A stretch of 64,000 bases of DNA from Woeseiaceae bacterium (GTDB taxonomy: Bacteria; Pseudomonadota; Gammaproteobacteria; Steroidobacterales; Woeseiaceae): positions 62,001 to 126,000 of the forward strand of contig JAJFKT010000015.1 of NCBI GenBank assembly GCA_021773075.1, written 5' to 3'. The first letter of the stretch is position 1. Each line of letters begins with the position of its first letter. Below the pieces are notes generated by a model that was not told the origin of the DNA, did no database searches, and worked only from the letters and a program-made list of their open reading frames with translations. Positions 15,952 to 25,134 of this stretch are shown in pieces. Both the position numbers and the translations under genes were made by a program.

Positions 15952-17931
15952 TCAATCTTCTCTGTCGATCGGACTCTTCGCTGCAGTCAGGTGCTTGTTC
16001 AGGAACTCGATGGCGGCCTGAAGATATTCGACCTGATTGTCATTGTCATAAAATCCATGCGCTTCCCGGCGTTTTACAAACCACTCATATTGCTTCTCAT
16101 TTTGGTCTAACGCTTTTCTTAGTCTCTTCGCGTGTTCGAATGGTGCCCGGACGTCCTTTTGACCGTGTGCAATGAAGACCGGACGTTCAAGAAGTGCAAT
16201 TCGATTGACCGGAGAAAAACGCTTCAGTTCGTCATCGTCTCGGCCAATGTCCTGTTCCAGGTACTCGTCGCCCAGATACCAGGATTCAATATCGCCCTTC
16301 CGATACATGAGTGGTAGATCATAGATTCCCGCGTTGGCTACCACACAGTTATAAAGCTCGGGCGCGAGAGTTGCGCTTTGGACGGCCGAGTAAGCGCCGA
16401 AGCTGGTGCCCATAATACAAATATTGCCGGCATCGGCGCGTTGCTCGTCGATCGCCCAACGGGTTCCGGCGATAATATCTTTCTGTATTTCATCTCCCCA
16501 CTGGCGATATCCTGACGTTTCAAAGGCAGAGCCGTAGCCGGTCGATCCCCGAAAATTAATTTGCAGTACCGAAAACCCGTTTGTTGCCAGTGCCTGAACA
16601 TCTGAGTTGTAGCCCCAGTAATCACGCACATGAGGCCCGCCATGGACCAGGACGACCATCGGCGCAGCTTTCCCGGGTACATTCCTGGCAGGTGTAAAAT
16701 ATCCGGCAATACTCTGTCCGTCGAATGAGCTGAACTCGATCGGCTCCATCGCAGCGAGGTCCTCTGATTTGACGCCCGGTCTTGAGTCGAAGAGCTTGCC
16801 AATTGATTTTGCCTCGCGGTCGTACAGATGATAGCTGCCAGGGTCCACATCCGTTCCTGTTCGGACTACCCAAAATCGACCGTCACGGGAGCGGCTACGA
16901 ATCGAAACCGTGCTGCCGGAAAAATAGTTGAGCAATAGCTTGAAGGTCTTGGCCTCTTCTCCCGGGTTTGAGAGGAGCAGGTATTTTGGGTAGCCGTCAT
17001 CGACCTTGATGGCGATAACACTGCGCTCATCAGTGGTCATCACTAAGTTCGTGATGTTGACGTCTTTGTGTGTGTAAAGTTTCTCGTAGCTATCACCGGC
17101 CAATGAAAGTTCATACAGCCCGATCTTGTCGTCTTCGATATTATCCAGAACGTAGACGGACTTCTTGTCGTCTGAGATCGCGATCGGACTGAAATAATTT
17201 CCATAATTCGTACCTGCAATCTCGACCCATTCCTCTGCTCCGTCTGGTAGCCCCTGGATATGTCTCGTGTTGTTCGCCCTAATGCTGGTGACAAGGCGCA
17301 CGGTGCCCGACTTGTCGGTATAAAACCTGCCTTGGGGAAACGAGGACCACATGATCTTTTTTTTCTCCAGGCCGCTGTAGACATCCAACAGAACCGCCTT
17401 GGCCGGCTTGTCCCGTGCTCGGGACATTGCGACAGAAGAGATTAGTATTCGTTTCTTGTTATCCGGTAGTACGTCAATAATTTCTGCCCAGGCATACTCG
17501 GAGTCCTTTTTCCTGATTCGCGCCCCGGTCTGCGACTGTCCAGATCGATAGCCGAAAATAAGCTCGGCTTTGCTACCATCGAAATTCGCAGCAAAAAGTT
17601 CGCCAAAGTACGCAGGTGCCTCCCTGCCGCTGGAAGCATCGAGAACCTGGACTACGACACGTTCGTCGTTCACCCAAAAATAATCCCCGACTTCATTGCT
17701 TTGCCCGAATGAAATTTGCCCCAAAATCTCAGATGTCTCTCGGGATACGAAATTTATGTGGTGTTTGCCCTCCTGGAAGAGCCTGATCGCATAATATTCG
17801 CCCGTCGGCGAAATCTTGATATCGGTGAACTCCGGTGTCGCCGTTAATTCGTGCAATGTGGCCGCATAGCCAATAGATATCCAGGTACAACAGATGAGGG
17901 AGAGCATTAATCGTACTGGATTTGATTTCAT
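15952..17931 (-). CDS. S9-family (prolyl oligopeptidase-like) exported peptidase
   Basis: This 659-residue protein has a signal peptide (MKSNPVRLMLSLICC to about GYA), an N-terminal beta-propeller-like region and a C-terminal alpha/beta hydrolase. The catalytic triad is visible: Ser510 in GTSFGAYS, Asp593 in HGQKDVRAP and His625 in REAHGFYD. The oxyanion region LVHGGPHVRDYWG is also present. It is probably a periplasmic dipeptidyl or acylaminoacyl peptidase used in peptide breakdown. I chose the ATG at 17931 over an in-frame TTG at 17943. It is monocistronic. Its end abuts a truncated winged-helix gene on the other strand. Confidence 0.88.
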   Translation of the reverse strand: MKSNPVRLMLSLICCTWISIGYAATLHELTATPEFTDIKISPTGEYYAIRLFQEGKHHINFVSRETSEILGQISFGQSNEVGDYFWVNDERVVVQVLDASSGREAPAYFGELFAANFDGSKAELIFGYRSGQSQTGARIRKKDSEYAWAEIIDVLPDNKKRILISSVAMSRARDKPAKAVLLDVYSGLEKKKIMWSSFPQGRFYTDKSGTVRLVTSIRANNTRHIQGLPDGAEEWVEIAGTNYGNYFSPIAISDDKKSVYVLDNIEDDKIGLYELSLAGDSYEKLYTHKDVNITNLVMTTDERSVIAIKVDDGYPKYLLLSNPGEEAKTFKLLLNYFSGSTVSIRSRSRDGRFWVVRTGTDVDPGSYHLYDREAKSIGKLFDSRPGVKSEDLAAMEPIEFSSFDGQSIAGYFTPARNVPGKAAPMVVLVHGGPHVRDYWGYNSDVQALATNGFSVLQINFRGSTGYGSAFETSGYRQWGDEIQKDIIAGTRWAIDEQRADAGNICIMGTSFGAYSAVQSATLAPELYNCVVANAGIYDLPLMYRKGDIESWYLGDEYLEQDIGRDDDELKRFSPVNRIALLERPVFIAHGQKDVRAPFEHAKRLRKALDQNEKQYEWFVKRREAHGFYDNDNQVEYLQAAIEFLNKHLTAAKSPIDRED

Positions 17932-18085
17932 AGGCTTGTTCAACTTTGGCGTTGGTCAATGATTAATCCTGCACGACTTTCTGCCATTAACTGCTTGAAG
18001 AGTCTAATGCTATTTTCTTCTTAAGCAGTACTGTAACCAGGCGTTGCGCGGGCCCTCGCTGCCATTGTTGCTGAGAAGGGAAGAC

Positions 18086-18115
18086 TTGGCGGCGGTGGTA
18101 GACCTGCTGTAAACT
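18086..18115 (+). promoter_or_regulatory. Candidate sigma-70 promoter for tRNA-Pro
   Basis: TTGGCG (18086-18091) and TAAACT (18110-18115) are 18 bp apart. A GC-rich stretch follows before the tRNA, as is common at stable-RNA promoters. Transcription would start about 6 bp before the mature 5' end. Confidence 0.45.
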
Positions 18116-18127
18116 CCCGCTCTCGGT

Positions 18128-18205
<78 letters not shown>

Positions 18206-18235
18206 TTTCTCCTGCCCCCTATCCATTGCTACAGC

Positions 18236-19075
18236 CTAATCACGTGGTGAGAACAGGCCTTTTTCAATGTCTTCTGTTGGCACCTCGTCCAACCACTCGG
18301 GCTTTCTGAAGTTTCGCTTGATGCCACGAGCCAGCTTGCCAATCTGCAGCCCGTCGACAATGCGGTGATCAAATGTGCCTGTCAGCGGTAGTACGGTACG
18401 AATGACCATTTCCCCTTTTCGTACGACCACTTTTTCTTCAATCTTGCCCAGGACAATAACAGCCGGGACCTTCGCTGCCGGCATCAGTGACGTCATGCCC
18501 GTATTTAGCCCAAAGCTGCCGATGTCTGATACGACGAACGAGCCAAAACTATTTGCCGACAAACCCAGTGCCTTGATTTCAATCCCCATTTCGACCGTTA
18601 TCCACTTCAAAAAACGGAACACCGGTCGGCGTAAGGGCCAGGGAATGCGATTCAACAGATATTTATTCTGGGCGGTCTTGGATTCCGTTCCCGCACGATT
18701 CTCTTCGGCACGTTGTCGGATCTCTTCAGCGAGCGACGTTACCGTTCTTGCGTGAGCGTCCCGGATGAGTATTGCCGATACGCCTTCGCCATCACCAATT
18801 GCGACCGGCACCATTACGTCGAGGCGTTCGCGGCCGACTACGCGTCCGCGCCGAATGAAACAGTTCATCTCGGGAACATCGAACGCGACCGCTCGTGCCA
18901 GCACGGCCGTCGCGAGATGCGTCATTGTGATCTTCACACCACTGCCGCGTTTCTTATCAAGAAAGCGCTTGGCATCAGTAACGTCAATATCCAGCGTGCC
19001 GTAAACGCGGGAGTCGGTTGGTGTGGTGTAGATTGCAGCAGCCGTTACTCGCCACGGCGTATTGAACTGGTCCAT
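18236..19075 (-). CDS. Stand-alone 2-oxoacid dehydrogenase acyltransferase (E2) catalytic domain
   Basis: This 279-residue protein aligns with the catalytic core of dihydrolipoamide acyltransferases (E2). The active-site motif DHRIVDG near the C-terminus (His237, Asp241) is intact, as is the upstream GSFVVSDIGSFG region. Unlike true E2 subunits it has no lipoyl domain and no peripheral-subunit-binding domain. It therefore cannot work as a normal pyruvate-dehydrogenase E2 on its own. It may transfer acyl groups between CoA and another acceptor, as chloramphenicol acetyltransferases of the same fold do. It lies 2 bp downstream of ispB, so the two are co-transcribed. A role linked to isoprenoid-quinone metabolism is only a guess. 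Confidence 0.8.
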   Translation of the reverse strand: MDQFNTPWRVTAAAIYTTPTDSRVYGTLDIDVTDAKRFLDKKRGSGVKITMTHLATAVLARAVAFDVPEMNCFIRRGRVVGRERLDVMVPVAIGDGEGVSAILIRDAHARTVTSLAEEIRQRAEENRAGTESKTAQNKYLLNRIPWPLRRPVFRFLKWITVEMGIEIKALGLSANSFGSFVVSDIGSFGLNTGMTSLMPAAKVPAVIVLGKIEEKVVVRKGEMVIRTVLPLTGTFDHRIVDGLQIGKLARGIKRNFRKPEWLDEVPTEDIEKGLFSPRD

Positions 19076-19077
19076 TT

Positions 19078-20076
19078 TCAGGAGCGACGCTGGACGGAAA
19101 ACTCAGCGATGTTAATGAGCGCTTGGGTGTATTTTGAGTCCGGTAATTCAGCCAGCGATGCGATCGCGAGGTCGGCTGCTTCCTGTGCTTTGTCAGCGGT
19201 GTATTGCAATGCGCCAGTGGACTCGATAATGGCCGTTATGCGATCGAGTTGTTCGAGCCCGCCTTCGAGGATCGCATCGCGAATGATTTTGCTGTCTTGC
19301 TCCGACGCATTCTGCATGGCGTGGATGAGTGGCAGAGTCGCTTTGCCTTCGGCGAGGTCATCACCGATGTTCTTGCCAAGTTCGTCGGCAGATGCTGCAA
19401 AATCCAGTGCGTCGTCGACCAGTTGAAACGCGGTGCCAAGATGCCGGCCATAGTCGACCATCGATGACTCAATTGAGTTACTTTGGCCACTCATGACAGC
19501 TGCGATTTGCGAGCCGGCCTCGAATAGGCGTGCGGTCTTGCGATAGATGACCTGACGATAATCATCTTCAGTCGTATCCGGGTCATGGACGTTCATTAAT
19601 TGCATGACTTCGCCGGCGGCGATGGTGTTGGTTGCGTCGGCCAGTATCTGCATTATTCGCATATCACCGATATCGACCATCATCTGGAACGCGCGTGAAT
19701 ACAGAAAGTCGCCAACAAGAACGCTGGCCTGATTGCCAAACACCGTATTCGCAGAATCCTGACCGCGGCGTCGTGACGAAGAATCCACAACGTCATCGTG
19801 GAGCAGGGTGGCTGTGTGGATGAACTCGATAATCGTGGCTGCACGAACGTGCTGCTCCCCCTCATAGCCCAAAGCCCTTGCCGCGAGGAGGACGATCAGC
19901 GGCCTGAGGCGCTTCCCGCCACTCATGACAATGTACTGGGAGACCTGCGATACCAGCGATACATCGCTTTCGAGGCTGCTTGAGATCAGCTGATCGACCG
20001 CCCGCATATCGCTTTTCGCGAGCGCAGCGATGTCGTCAAAGCTGACAGATTTCGGCGTTTTTTCGGCGACTTGCAT
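19078..20076 (-). CDS. ispB: Polyprenyl diphosphate synthase (octaprenyl type)
   Basis: This 332-residue trans-prenyl transferase contains the first Asp-rich motif LLHDDVVD followed by SSSRRRG, and the second motif LVDDALDFAASADELGK. GGKRLRPL for diphosphate binding is also present. It makes the long isoprenoid tail of ubiquinone in the cytoplasm. The length is normal. I chose the ATG at 20076; the reading to 20118 would need a TTG start. It is divergent from rplU-rpmA, exactly the arrangement in many gammaproteobacteria, which strengthens the name ispB. It is followed after 2 bp by the E2-like domain gene. Confidence 0.93.
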   Translation of the reverse strand: MQVAEKTPKSVSFDDIAALAKSDMRAVDQLISSSLESDVSLVSQVSQYIVMSGGKRLRPLIVLLAARALGYEGEQHVRAATIIEFIHTATLLHDDVVDSSSRRRGQDSANTVFGNQASVLVGDFLYSRAFQMMVDIGDMRIMQILADATNTIAAGEVMQLMNVHDPDTTEDDYRQVIYRKTARLFEAGSQIAAVMSGQSNSIESSMVDYGRHLGTAFQLVDDALDFAASADELGKNIGDDLAEGKATLPLIHAMQNASEQDSKIIRDAILEGGLEQLDRITAIIESTGALQYTADKAQEAADLAIASLAELPDSKYTQALINIAEFSVQRRS

Positions 20077-20193
20077 GAGAATCGTGATAATGCCTGAATG
20101 CGCCTTGGTTGGCGACAAAAGAGGTCAATTTTTGCTGCCGTATGTGGGAATGCAAGCTATTGAAATAAGGTTAGATTTCAAAGGCGATGAACG

Positions 20194-20222
20194 TTGACCC
20201 GCGGCACCGGAGTCTATAGAAT
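20194..20222 (+). promoter_or_regulatory. Candidate sigma-70 promoter for rplU-rpmA
   Basis: TTGACC (20194-20199) and TAGAAT (20217-20222) are separated by an ideal 17 bp and followed by a GC-rich start region (CCCGCTC), as at growth-rate-regulated ribosomal promoters. This would leave a leader of about 114 bases before the L21 start, long enough for translational feedback, though no specific structure is assigned. Confidence 0.6.
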
Positions 20223-20342
20223 TCCCGCTCTTTTGTGGCGCCCGCCAGTGGAACAGTTGCGCGGCTATTCGACAGAACCACAAGAAAAGTCTTAATTCTC
20301 AGTAGGTTGCGATCACAGCGGCTTACGCATTGGAGTGAACAC

Positions 20343-20849
20343 ATGTATGCGGTTTTTCGCACCGGCGGCAAACAGTACCGCGCGGCAAAAGGTGATGTCC
20401 TGCGTCTCGAGAAAATCGAGGCCGATGAGGGCGCAACAATCAAATTTGATGACGTTCTTCTGATCGGCGAAGGCGCCGATATTAAAGTAGGCAATCCAGT
20501 GCTTTCTGGCAGTTCTGTTAGCGGCAAGGTCCTGCATCAGGGTAAGAGCAAGAAGGTGTCGGTTGTTAAGTTCAAGCGACGTCAAAACTATCTTCGTCAG
20601 GGCACGCATCGTCAGTTCTTTACCGAGGTAGAGATCACGGCGATCAGCGCTAGCGCCAAAAAAGCGGCGCCCAAAGCTGACACGACTGAAGCAGCAGCCC
20701 CTAAGGCAGCGCCGAAGAAAAAAGTGACTACCAAGAAGGCAGCGCCGAAAAAGGCAGCTCCCAAAAAAGCAGCGCCGAAAAAGGCAGCCGCTAAGAAAAC
20801 GACTACAAAGAAAAAAGCCGCCAAGAAAACGGCAGCTAAGAAAGACTAA
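20343..20849 (+). CDS. rplU: Ribosomal protein L21 with long Lys/Ala/Pro-rich tail
   Basis: Residues 1-103 are a normal L21: it opens with [18 protein letters not shown] and closes the core with [18 protein letters not shown]. The protein then continues for about 65 residues of almost only Lys, Ala, Pro and Thr, with KKAAP-type repeats. The total is 168 residues against about 103 in E. coli. The tail resembles histone-H1-like or eukaryotic-type basic extensions and is strongly positively charged, so it may reach into rRNA or bind other nucleic acid. It is read in one clean frame with a normal stop. It is followed 32 bp later by rpmA. The long leader and start are set by homology at 20343. Confidence 0.97.
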   Translation: MYAVFRTGGKQYRAAKGDVLRLEKIEADEGATIKFDDVLLIGEGADIKVGNPVLSGSSVSGKVLHQGKSKKVSVVKFKRRQNYLRQGTHRQFFTEVEITAISASAKKAAPKADTTEAAAPKAAPKKKVTTKKAAPKKAAPKKAAPKKAAAKKTTTKKKAAKKTAAKKD

Positions 20850-20881
20850 GATTAACGAAGTTCACAGACAGGTACAGTACA

Positions 20882-21139
20882 GTGGCACATAAAAAAGCAG
20901 GCGGTAGTACTAAGAACGGTCGCGATTCGGAAAGTAAACGCCTAGGCGTCAAAATCTACGGCGGCCAGGCAATAGTTGCCGGAAACATCATTGTTCGTCA
21001 GCGTGGTACACGATTCCACGCAGGCAGGAACGTAGGCCTCGGCCGCGATCACACATTGTTCGCCAAGAAAGACGGCTTTGTGAAATTTGAGCGCAAAGGC
21101 CCCAAGAACCGGCAGTTTGTTAGCGTCCTGGACGCGTAG
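20882..21139 (+). CDS. rpmA: Ribosomal protein L27
   Basis: This 85-residue protein opens with [19 protein letters not shown] and contains QRGTRFHAG. It is a complete L27, the large-subunit protein whose N-terminus reaches the peptidyl-transferase centre. The N-terminus begins directly with the short form, with no cleavable extension. The start is GTG. It lies 32 bp after rplU and is followed by an intrinsic terminator before obgE. Confidence 0.97.
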   Translation: MAHKKAGGSTKNGRDSESKRLGVKIYGGQAIVAGNIIVRQRGTRFHAGRNVGLGRDHTLFAKKDGFVKFERKGPKNRQFVSVLDA

Positions 21140-21175
21140 CTGGCGGCCAACCGGCCGAACAACGCTTTAGAAGGA

Positions 21176-21196
21176 CCCCGCTCATGCGGGGTTTTT
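21176..21196 (+). terminator. Intrinsic terminator after rpmA
   Basis: CCCCGC, a TCAT loop, then GCGGGG, followed by TTTTT, make a compact rho-independent terminator. It ends the rplU-rpmA unit 20 bp before obgE, so obgE either depends on read-through or has its own weak promoter. Confidence 0.85.
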
Positions 21197-21212
21197 CGTA
21201 TTTGAGATTTGA

Positions 21213-22253
<1,041 letters not shown>

Positions 22254-22302
22254 CATAAACGCGTTCATATCCATGGACGTTTCAACTGACAGTTCCGCGA
22301 TG

Positions 22303-22337
22303 CTACCGCTGGTCGGCGCATATCGACCACTGGTCGG
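22303..22337. promoter_or_regulatory. Direct repeats upstream of pilus operon A
   Basis: A 14-bp unit, C-N-ACC-N-CTGGTCGG, occurs at 22303-22316 and again at 22324-22337, with 12 of 14 positions the same. The period is exactly 21 bp, two helical turns. Each CTGGTCGG also pairs with the CGACCA in the second unit. The layout suits a dimeric activator site 120-155 bp before the first pilin gene. Confidence 0.45.
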
Positions 22338-22459
22338 AAAATCGCATACCTAAGCCGTTTTCCTTGACCGTTATCACATGAATTAAGATCACTTTCTCGC
22401 ATTATTGCCCTTGATACGGAGCCGGCCAGCGCCGAATCACGTTAAACAAGGGACCAAAA

Positions 22460-22978
22460 ATGAAGCAAGTGAAAGGATTTACCTTACTCGAACTCATGGT
22501 GACACTGGGCGTCGCGTCGATTCTGGTATCAGTTGGGGTGCCAAGTTTTCGTAGCGCAATCATGGATAATCGAATGGTCCGTGATTCCAATCAGTTGGTT
22601 GCCTCTATCAATCTTGCGCGCAGCAGTGCGGTCCGCTACCAGCGTACGGCGATCATCTGTACCAGTGCGAATTTCAATGCTGCGGTTCCGACGTGCTCAG
22701 GCAGCACCGATTGGTCAGCCGGTTACATAGTCTGGGTCGACAAAGACCGGGATGCTGCCACGGATGCGAACGAAGTAATCGCCGTCCAGGCACCGATTCA
22801 TGACGCCAACACATTTTCATCGACAGCTGTGAATCGTTTCAGTTTCGACGCCCGCGGATTCGGTGCCACGCCCGGTGATGACCTCATGCTCTGCGACAGC
22901 CGCAGCGGTGAAACGGGTCGTAGAATTCGCGTCAACAACGTAGGGCGAAGCAACGTATCCCGACAGGGGTGCAGCTAA
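22460..22978 (+). CDS. fimU: Minor pseudopilin/pilin, GspH/FimU type (operon A)
   Basis: This 172-residue protein has a short basic leader ending in Gly6, cleaved before FTLLELMVTLGV, with the conserved Glu at +5. This is the class III prepilin signal processed by PilD. The C-terminal part has the GspH-like pattern, with DKDRD near the middle, a late pair of cysteines around a LMLCDSRSG segment, and a final Cys. It is a minor pilin thought to form the pilus tip and prime assembly. It leads a seven-gene plus-strand operon and its TAA overlaps the ATG of pilV by one base. FimT is an alternative name; only one such protein is in this operon. Confidence 0.88.
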   Translation: MKQVKGFTLLELMVTLGVASILVSVGVPSFRSAIMDNRMVRDSNQLVASINLARSSAVRYQRTAIICTSANFNAAVPTCSGSTDWSAGYIVWVDKDRDAATDANEVIAVQAPIHDANTFSSTAVNRFSFDARGFGATPGDDLMLCDSRSGETGRRIRVNNVGRSNVSRQGCS

Positions 22979-23514
22979 TGACTTTTCCGCAACGACGAAG
23001 CGTAGTGCGAGGCAGACAAACAGGGTTCAGCCTGATTGAGGTCTTAGTCTCGGCGCTGATTTTGTCGATTGGCCTTGTTGGTGTCGCCGGACTGCAGGCT
23101 TTGTCTCTAAAGAACAACCAGTCCGCATTCATGCGTTCGCAAGCGACGGCACTTGCCTATGACCTGGCAGACAGAATGCGCACCAATGTTTCCGGAGCTA
23201 CTGCCGGTTTTTACGATCCAGCGGCGGCGGCAGCGACAGCCAACTGCAGCACGACGATAGGCTGTACGTCCCAGCAACTCGCTCAGAACGACCTTTCGGA
23301 ATGGATAGCGGCACTTGCGGCCAACCTGCCGCTGGGTGCCGGATTTGTCTGTATTGACAGCACTCCGTATGACGGTGATGGAACCGCCAACCCACAATGT
23401 GACGGTAACGGCACGAACTTCTCAGTGAAGGTCTGGTGGGACGACAATCGCGACGGTGCGGTGACCGTAACGGCGGAAAACACCGAACGCATGTCTATCA
23501 ACTTCCAGTTGTAA
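22978..23514 (+). CDS. pilV: Minor pilin PilV (operon A)
   Basis: This 178-residue protein has prepilin site RQTG cleaved before FSLIEVLVSALILSIGLVGVAGLQ, the sequence usual for PilV. The following ALSLKNNQSAFMRSQATALAYDLADRMR is the extended helix of the family. I chose the ATG at 22978, which overlaps the preceding stop (TAATG), over an in-frame GTG at 22969. PilV is a minor pilin of the type IVa tip complex. It is followed 6 bp later by pilW. Confidence 0.9.
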   Translation: MTFPQRRSVVRGRQTGFSLIEVLVSALILSIGLVGVAGLQALSLKNNQSAFMRSQATALAYDLADRMRTNVSGATAGFYDPAAAAATANCSTTIGCTSQQLAQNDLSEWIAALAANLPLGAGFVCIDSTPYDGDGTANPQCDGNGTNFSVKVWWDDNRDGAVTVTAENTERMSINFQL

Positions 23515-23520
23515 AAGAAT

Positions 23521-24534
23521 ATGAAAACACTGAATCAAACTACTGTAAGAAAGGGCCAGTCGGGCGTCGCATTGGTTGAGCTATTGATCGCGATGTTGCT
23601 TGGCCTCGTTCTTGTCGGCGGCATATTGCAAATTTTCTCGTCATCTCGACAGACACATAAAGTCCATGAAGCGACAGCAAGAATGCAGGAAAGCGGTCGT
23701 ATGGCGCTTGAAGTTGTGGCGCGCGATATTCGCATGGCCGATTTTTGGGGTTGCGCATCCGATATTACGAGCGTTACCAACAACCTGAATAATGCGGGCG
23801 CTGGTTACGTTGATTTTGGCGCCGGCGGACTCGCCGGTACAGATGGCGCACTCGGTGCACCCGATACTATTGTGTTACGGGGTGGAATCAATTCAGGCCT
23901 CGGCATCGAACCACCCTATGGGCCGCAAGCCTCAGCAAACATCAAGGTCGCAGCAGGGAATGCGCTTGAACAAGGTGACATCGTTTTCGTCAGCGATTGC
24001 TCTGCCGCCGATATTTTTCAAATATCCAACGCGAATCCTGGCACGGCCGGTACTATCGTACACAACACCGGCAGCACTACAGAGCCTGGTAACTTCAATG
24101 CGGCGAATCCAGGTTGCCCGGGTGCGAACGCTCACTGCCTTTCAAAAATTTACGGTGCCGACGCGACCATGTTCAGCGTTCAGGAAATCACTTATAGCAT
24201 CGCCATCGGCTCCGAAGGCGAACCGGCTCTTTTCAGAAATGGTGCTGAGTATCTTGACGGCGTTGAGGACTTACAAGTCCTGTACGGCGAAGATACTGAT
24301 CCTCCCGAAACGGCTGGGTCTGGTATTGCCAATTACTACGTCCCCGCTAATCAGGTTGTCGATATGAATAACGTTGTGAGCATTCGATTCGCGGTTGTTA
24401 CTCGATCTCAAGACGACAATTTAACCGCTGGCGTTAATCAGACCTACTCCGTTCTCGGTAGCGCTCGAACGGCTCAAGACCAACGCATTCGTCAAACATA
24501 TACCAGCACCGTAACCATTCGTAATCGCTTGTAA
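23521..24534 (+). CDS. pilW: Minor pilin PilW (operon A)
   Basis: This 337-residue protein has a prepilin-like N-terminus, QSG then VALVELLIAMLLGLVLVGGI, and a long hydrophilic domain with the ARMQESGRMALEVVARDIRMADFWGC helix typical of PilW. The residue after the cleavage site is Val rather than Phe, while Glu5 is kept. PilW is the large minor pilin that joins the tip complex. It is followed 24 bp later by pilX in the same operon. It clearly differs in sequence from its counterpart in operon B, although both are 337 residues long. Confidence 0.9.
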   Translation: MKTLNQTTVRKGQSGVALVELLIAMLLGLVLVGGILQIFSSSRQTHKVHEATARMQESGRMALEVVARDIRMADFWGCASDITSVTNNLNNAGAGYVDFGAGGLAGTDGALGAPDTIVLRGGINSGLGIEPPYGPQASANIKVAAGNALEQGDIVFVSDCSAADIFQISNANPGTAGTIVHNTGSTTEPGNFNAANPGCPGANAHCLSKIYGADATMFSVQEITYSIAIGSEGEPALFRNGAEYLDGVEDLQVLYGEDTDPPETAGSGIANYYVPANQVVDMNNVVSIRFAVVTRSQDDNLTAGVNQTYSVLGSARTAQDQRIRQTYTSTVTIRNRL

Positions 24535-24558
24535 CTGCTGCGCTTACTGGAGCTATCA

Positions 24559-25110
24559 ATGCAATTCGTCAGAAAACCAAATCGACTTTCCAATGCTTAT
24601 CAACAGCGCGGTGCAGTATTGATTGTTAGTCTTGTCATTCTACTGATCATTACGATGCTGGCCGTAGGCGGGATGCAAAACACGATTCTCGAAGAAAAGA
24701 TGGCGGGTAACTCGAGTGATCGCAATCTCGCATTTCAATCTTCGGAATCCGCGGTCCGCGAAGCGGAGGTCTTTATTGAGGGCATCGTTAGCCTCGGTAA
24801 TTTCGATGGCTCTGCCGGGCTTCACAATAGAACCGATATCGAACCGAGTTTCTACGATGGGATAACCTGGAATGACGCGAGCAACCATGTTGTTGCGGCG
24901 ACCGATTTCGGTTCCTACGACAGTCCTCGTTATTACATCAAACACTTTACAACGGTTACCGGAACGGAAGGCTCTTTGAATATGTCCGGCTATGGGGACA
25001 ACAAAGGCACCGGTGATGTAACCATTTTTCGAATTACAGCTCGCGGCACTGGCGCGAGTTCTGATTCTGCAGAAGTCATTCTGCGAACCCAATACGGTCG
25101 AATTTTTTAG
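24559..25110 (+). CDS. pilX: Minor pilin PilX (operon A)
   Basis: This 183-residue protein has the PilX N-terminal pattern: QQRG, then AVLIVSLVILLIITMLAVGGM, then TILEEKMAGNSSDRNLAFQSSESAVREAE. PilX-type pilins often lack Glu5, and here the fifth residue is not Glu. They cap or interact with PilY1 at the pilus tip. The gene lies between pilW and pilY1, 24 bp from each, so all are likely on one transcript. Confidence 0.88.
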   Translation: MQFVRKPNRLSNAYQQRGAVLIVSLVILLIITMLAVGGMQNTILEEKMAGNSSDRNLAFQSSESAVREAEVFIEGIVSLGNFDGSAGLHNRTDIEPSFYDGITWNDASNHVVAATDFGSYDSPRYYIKHFTTVTGTEGSLNMSGYGDNKGTGDVTIFRITARGTGASSDSAEVILRTQYGRIF

Positions 25111-25134
25111 TCGGCCGATACTGCGAGAAACGCT

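Noticed and set aside
15918..16175. Continuation of the truncated winged-helix frame
   Set aside because: Beyond 15917 similarity to the domain stops and the frame is antisense to the S9 peptidase, so it is not treated as coding.
20612..20824. Ala/Phe-rich open frame antisense to the L21 tail
   Set aside because: It is the complement of Lys/Ala codons, with no start context or neighbours, so it is a composition artefact.
22364..22369. TTGACC as a -35 box for pilus operon A
   Set aside because: No acceptable -10 sequence lies 16-18 bp downstream, so no promoter is called.
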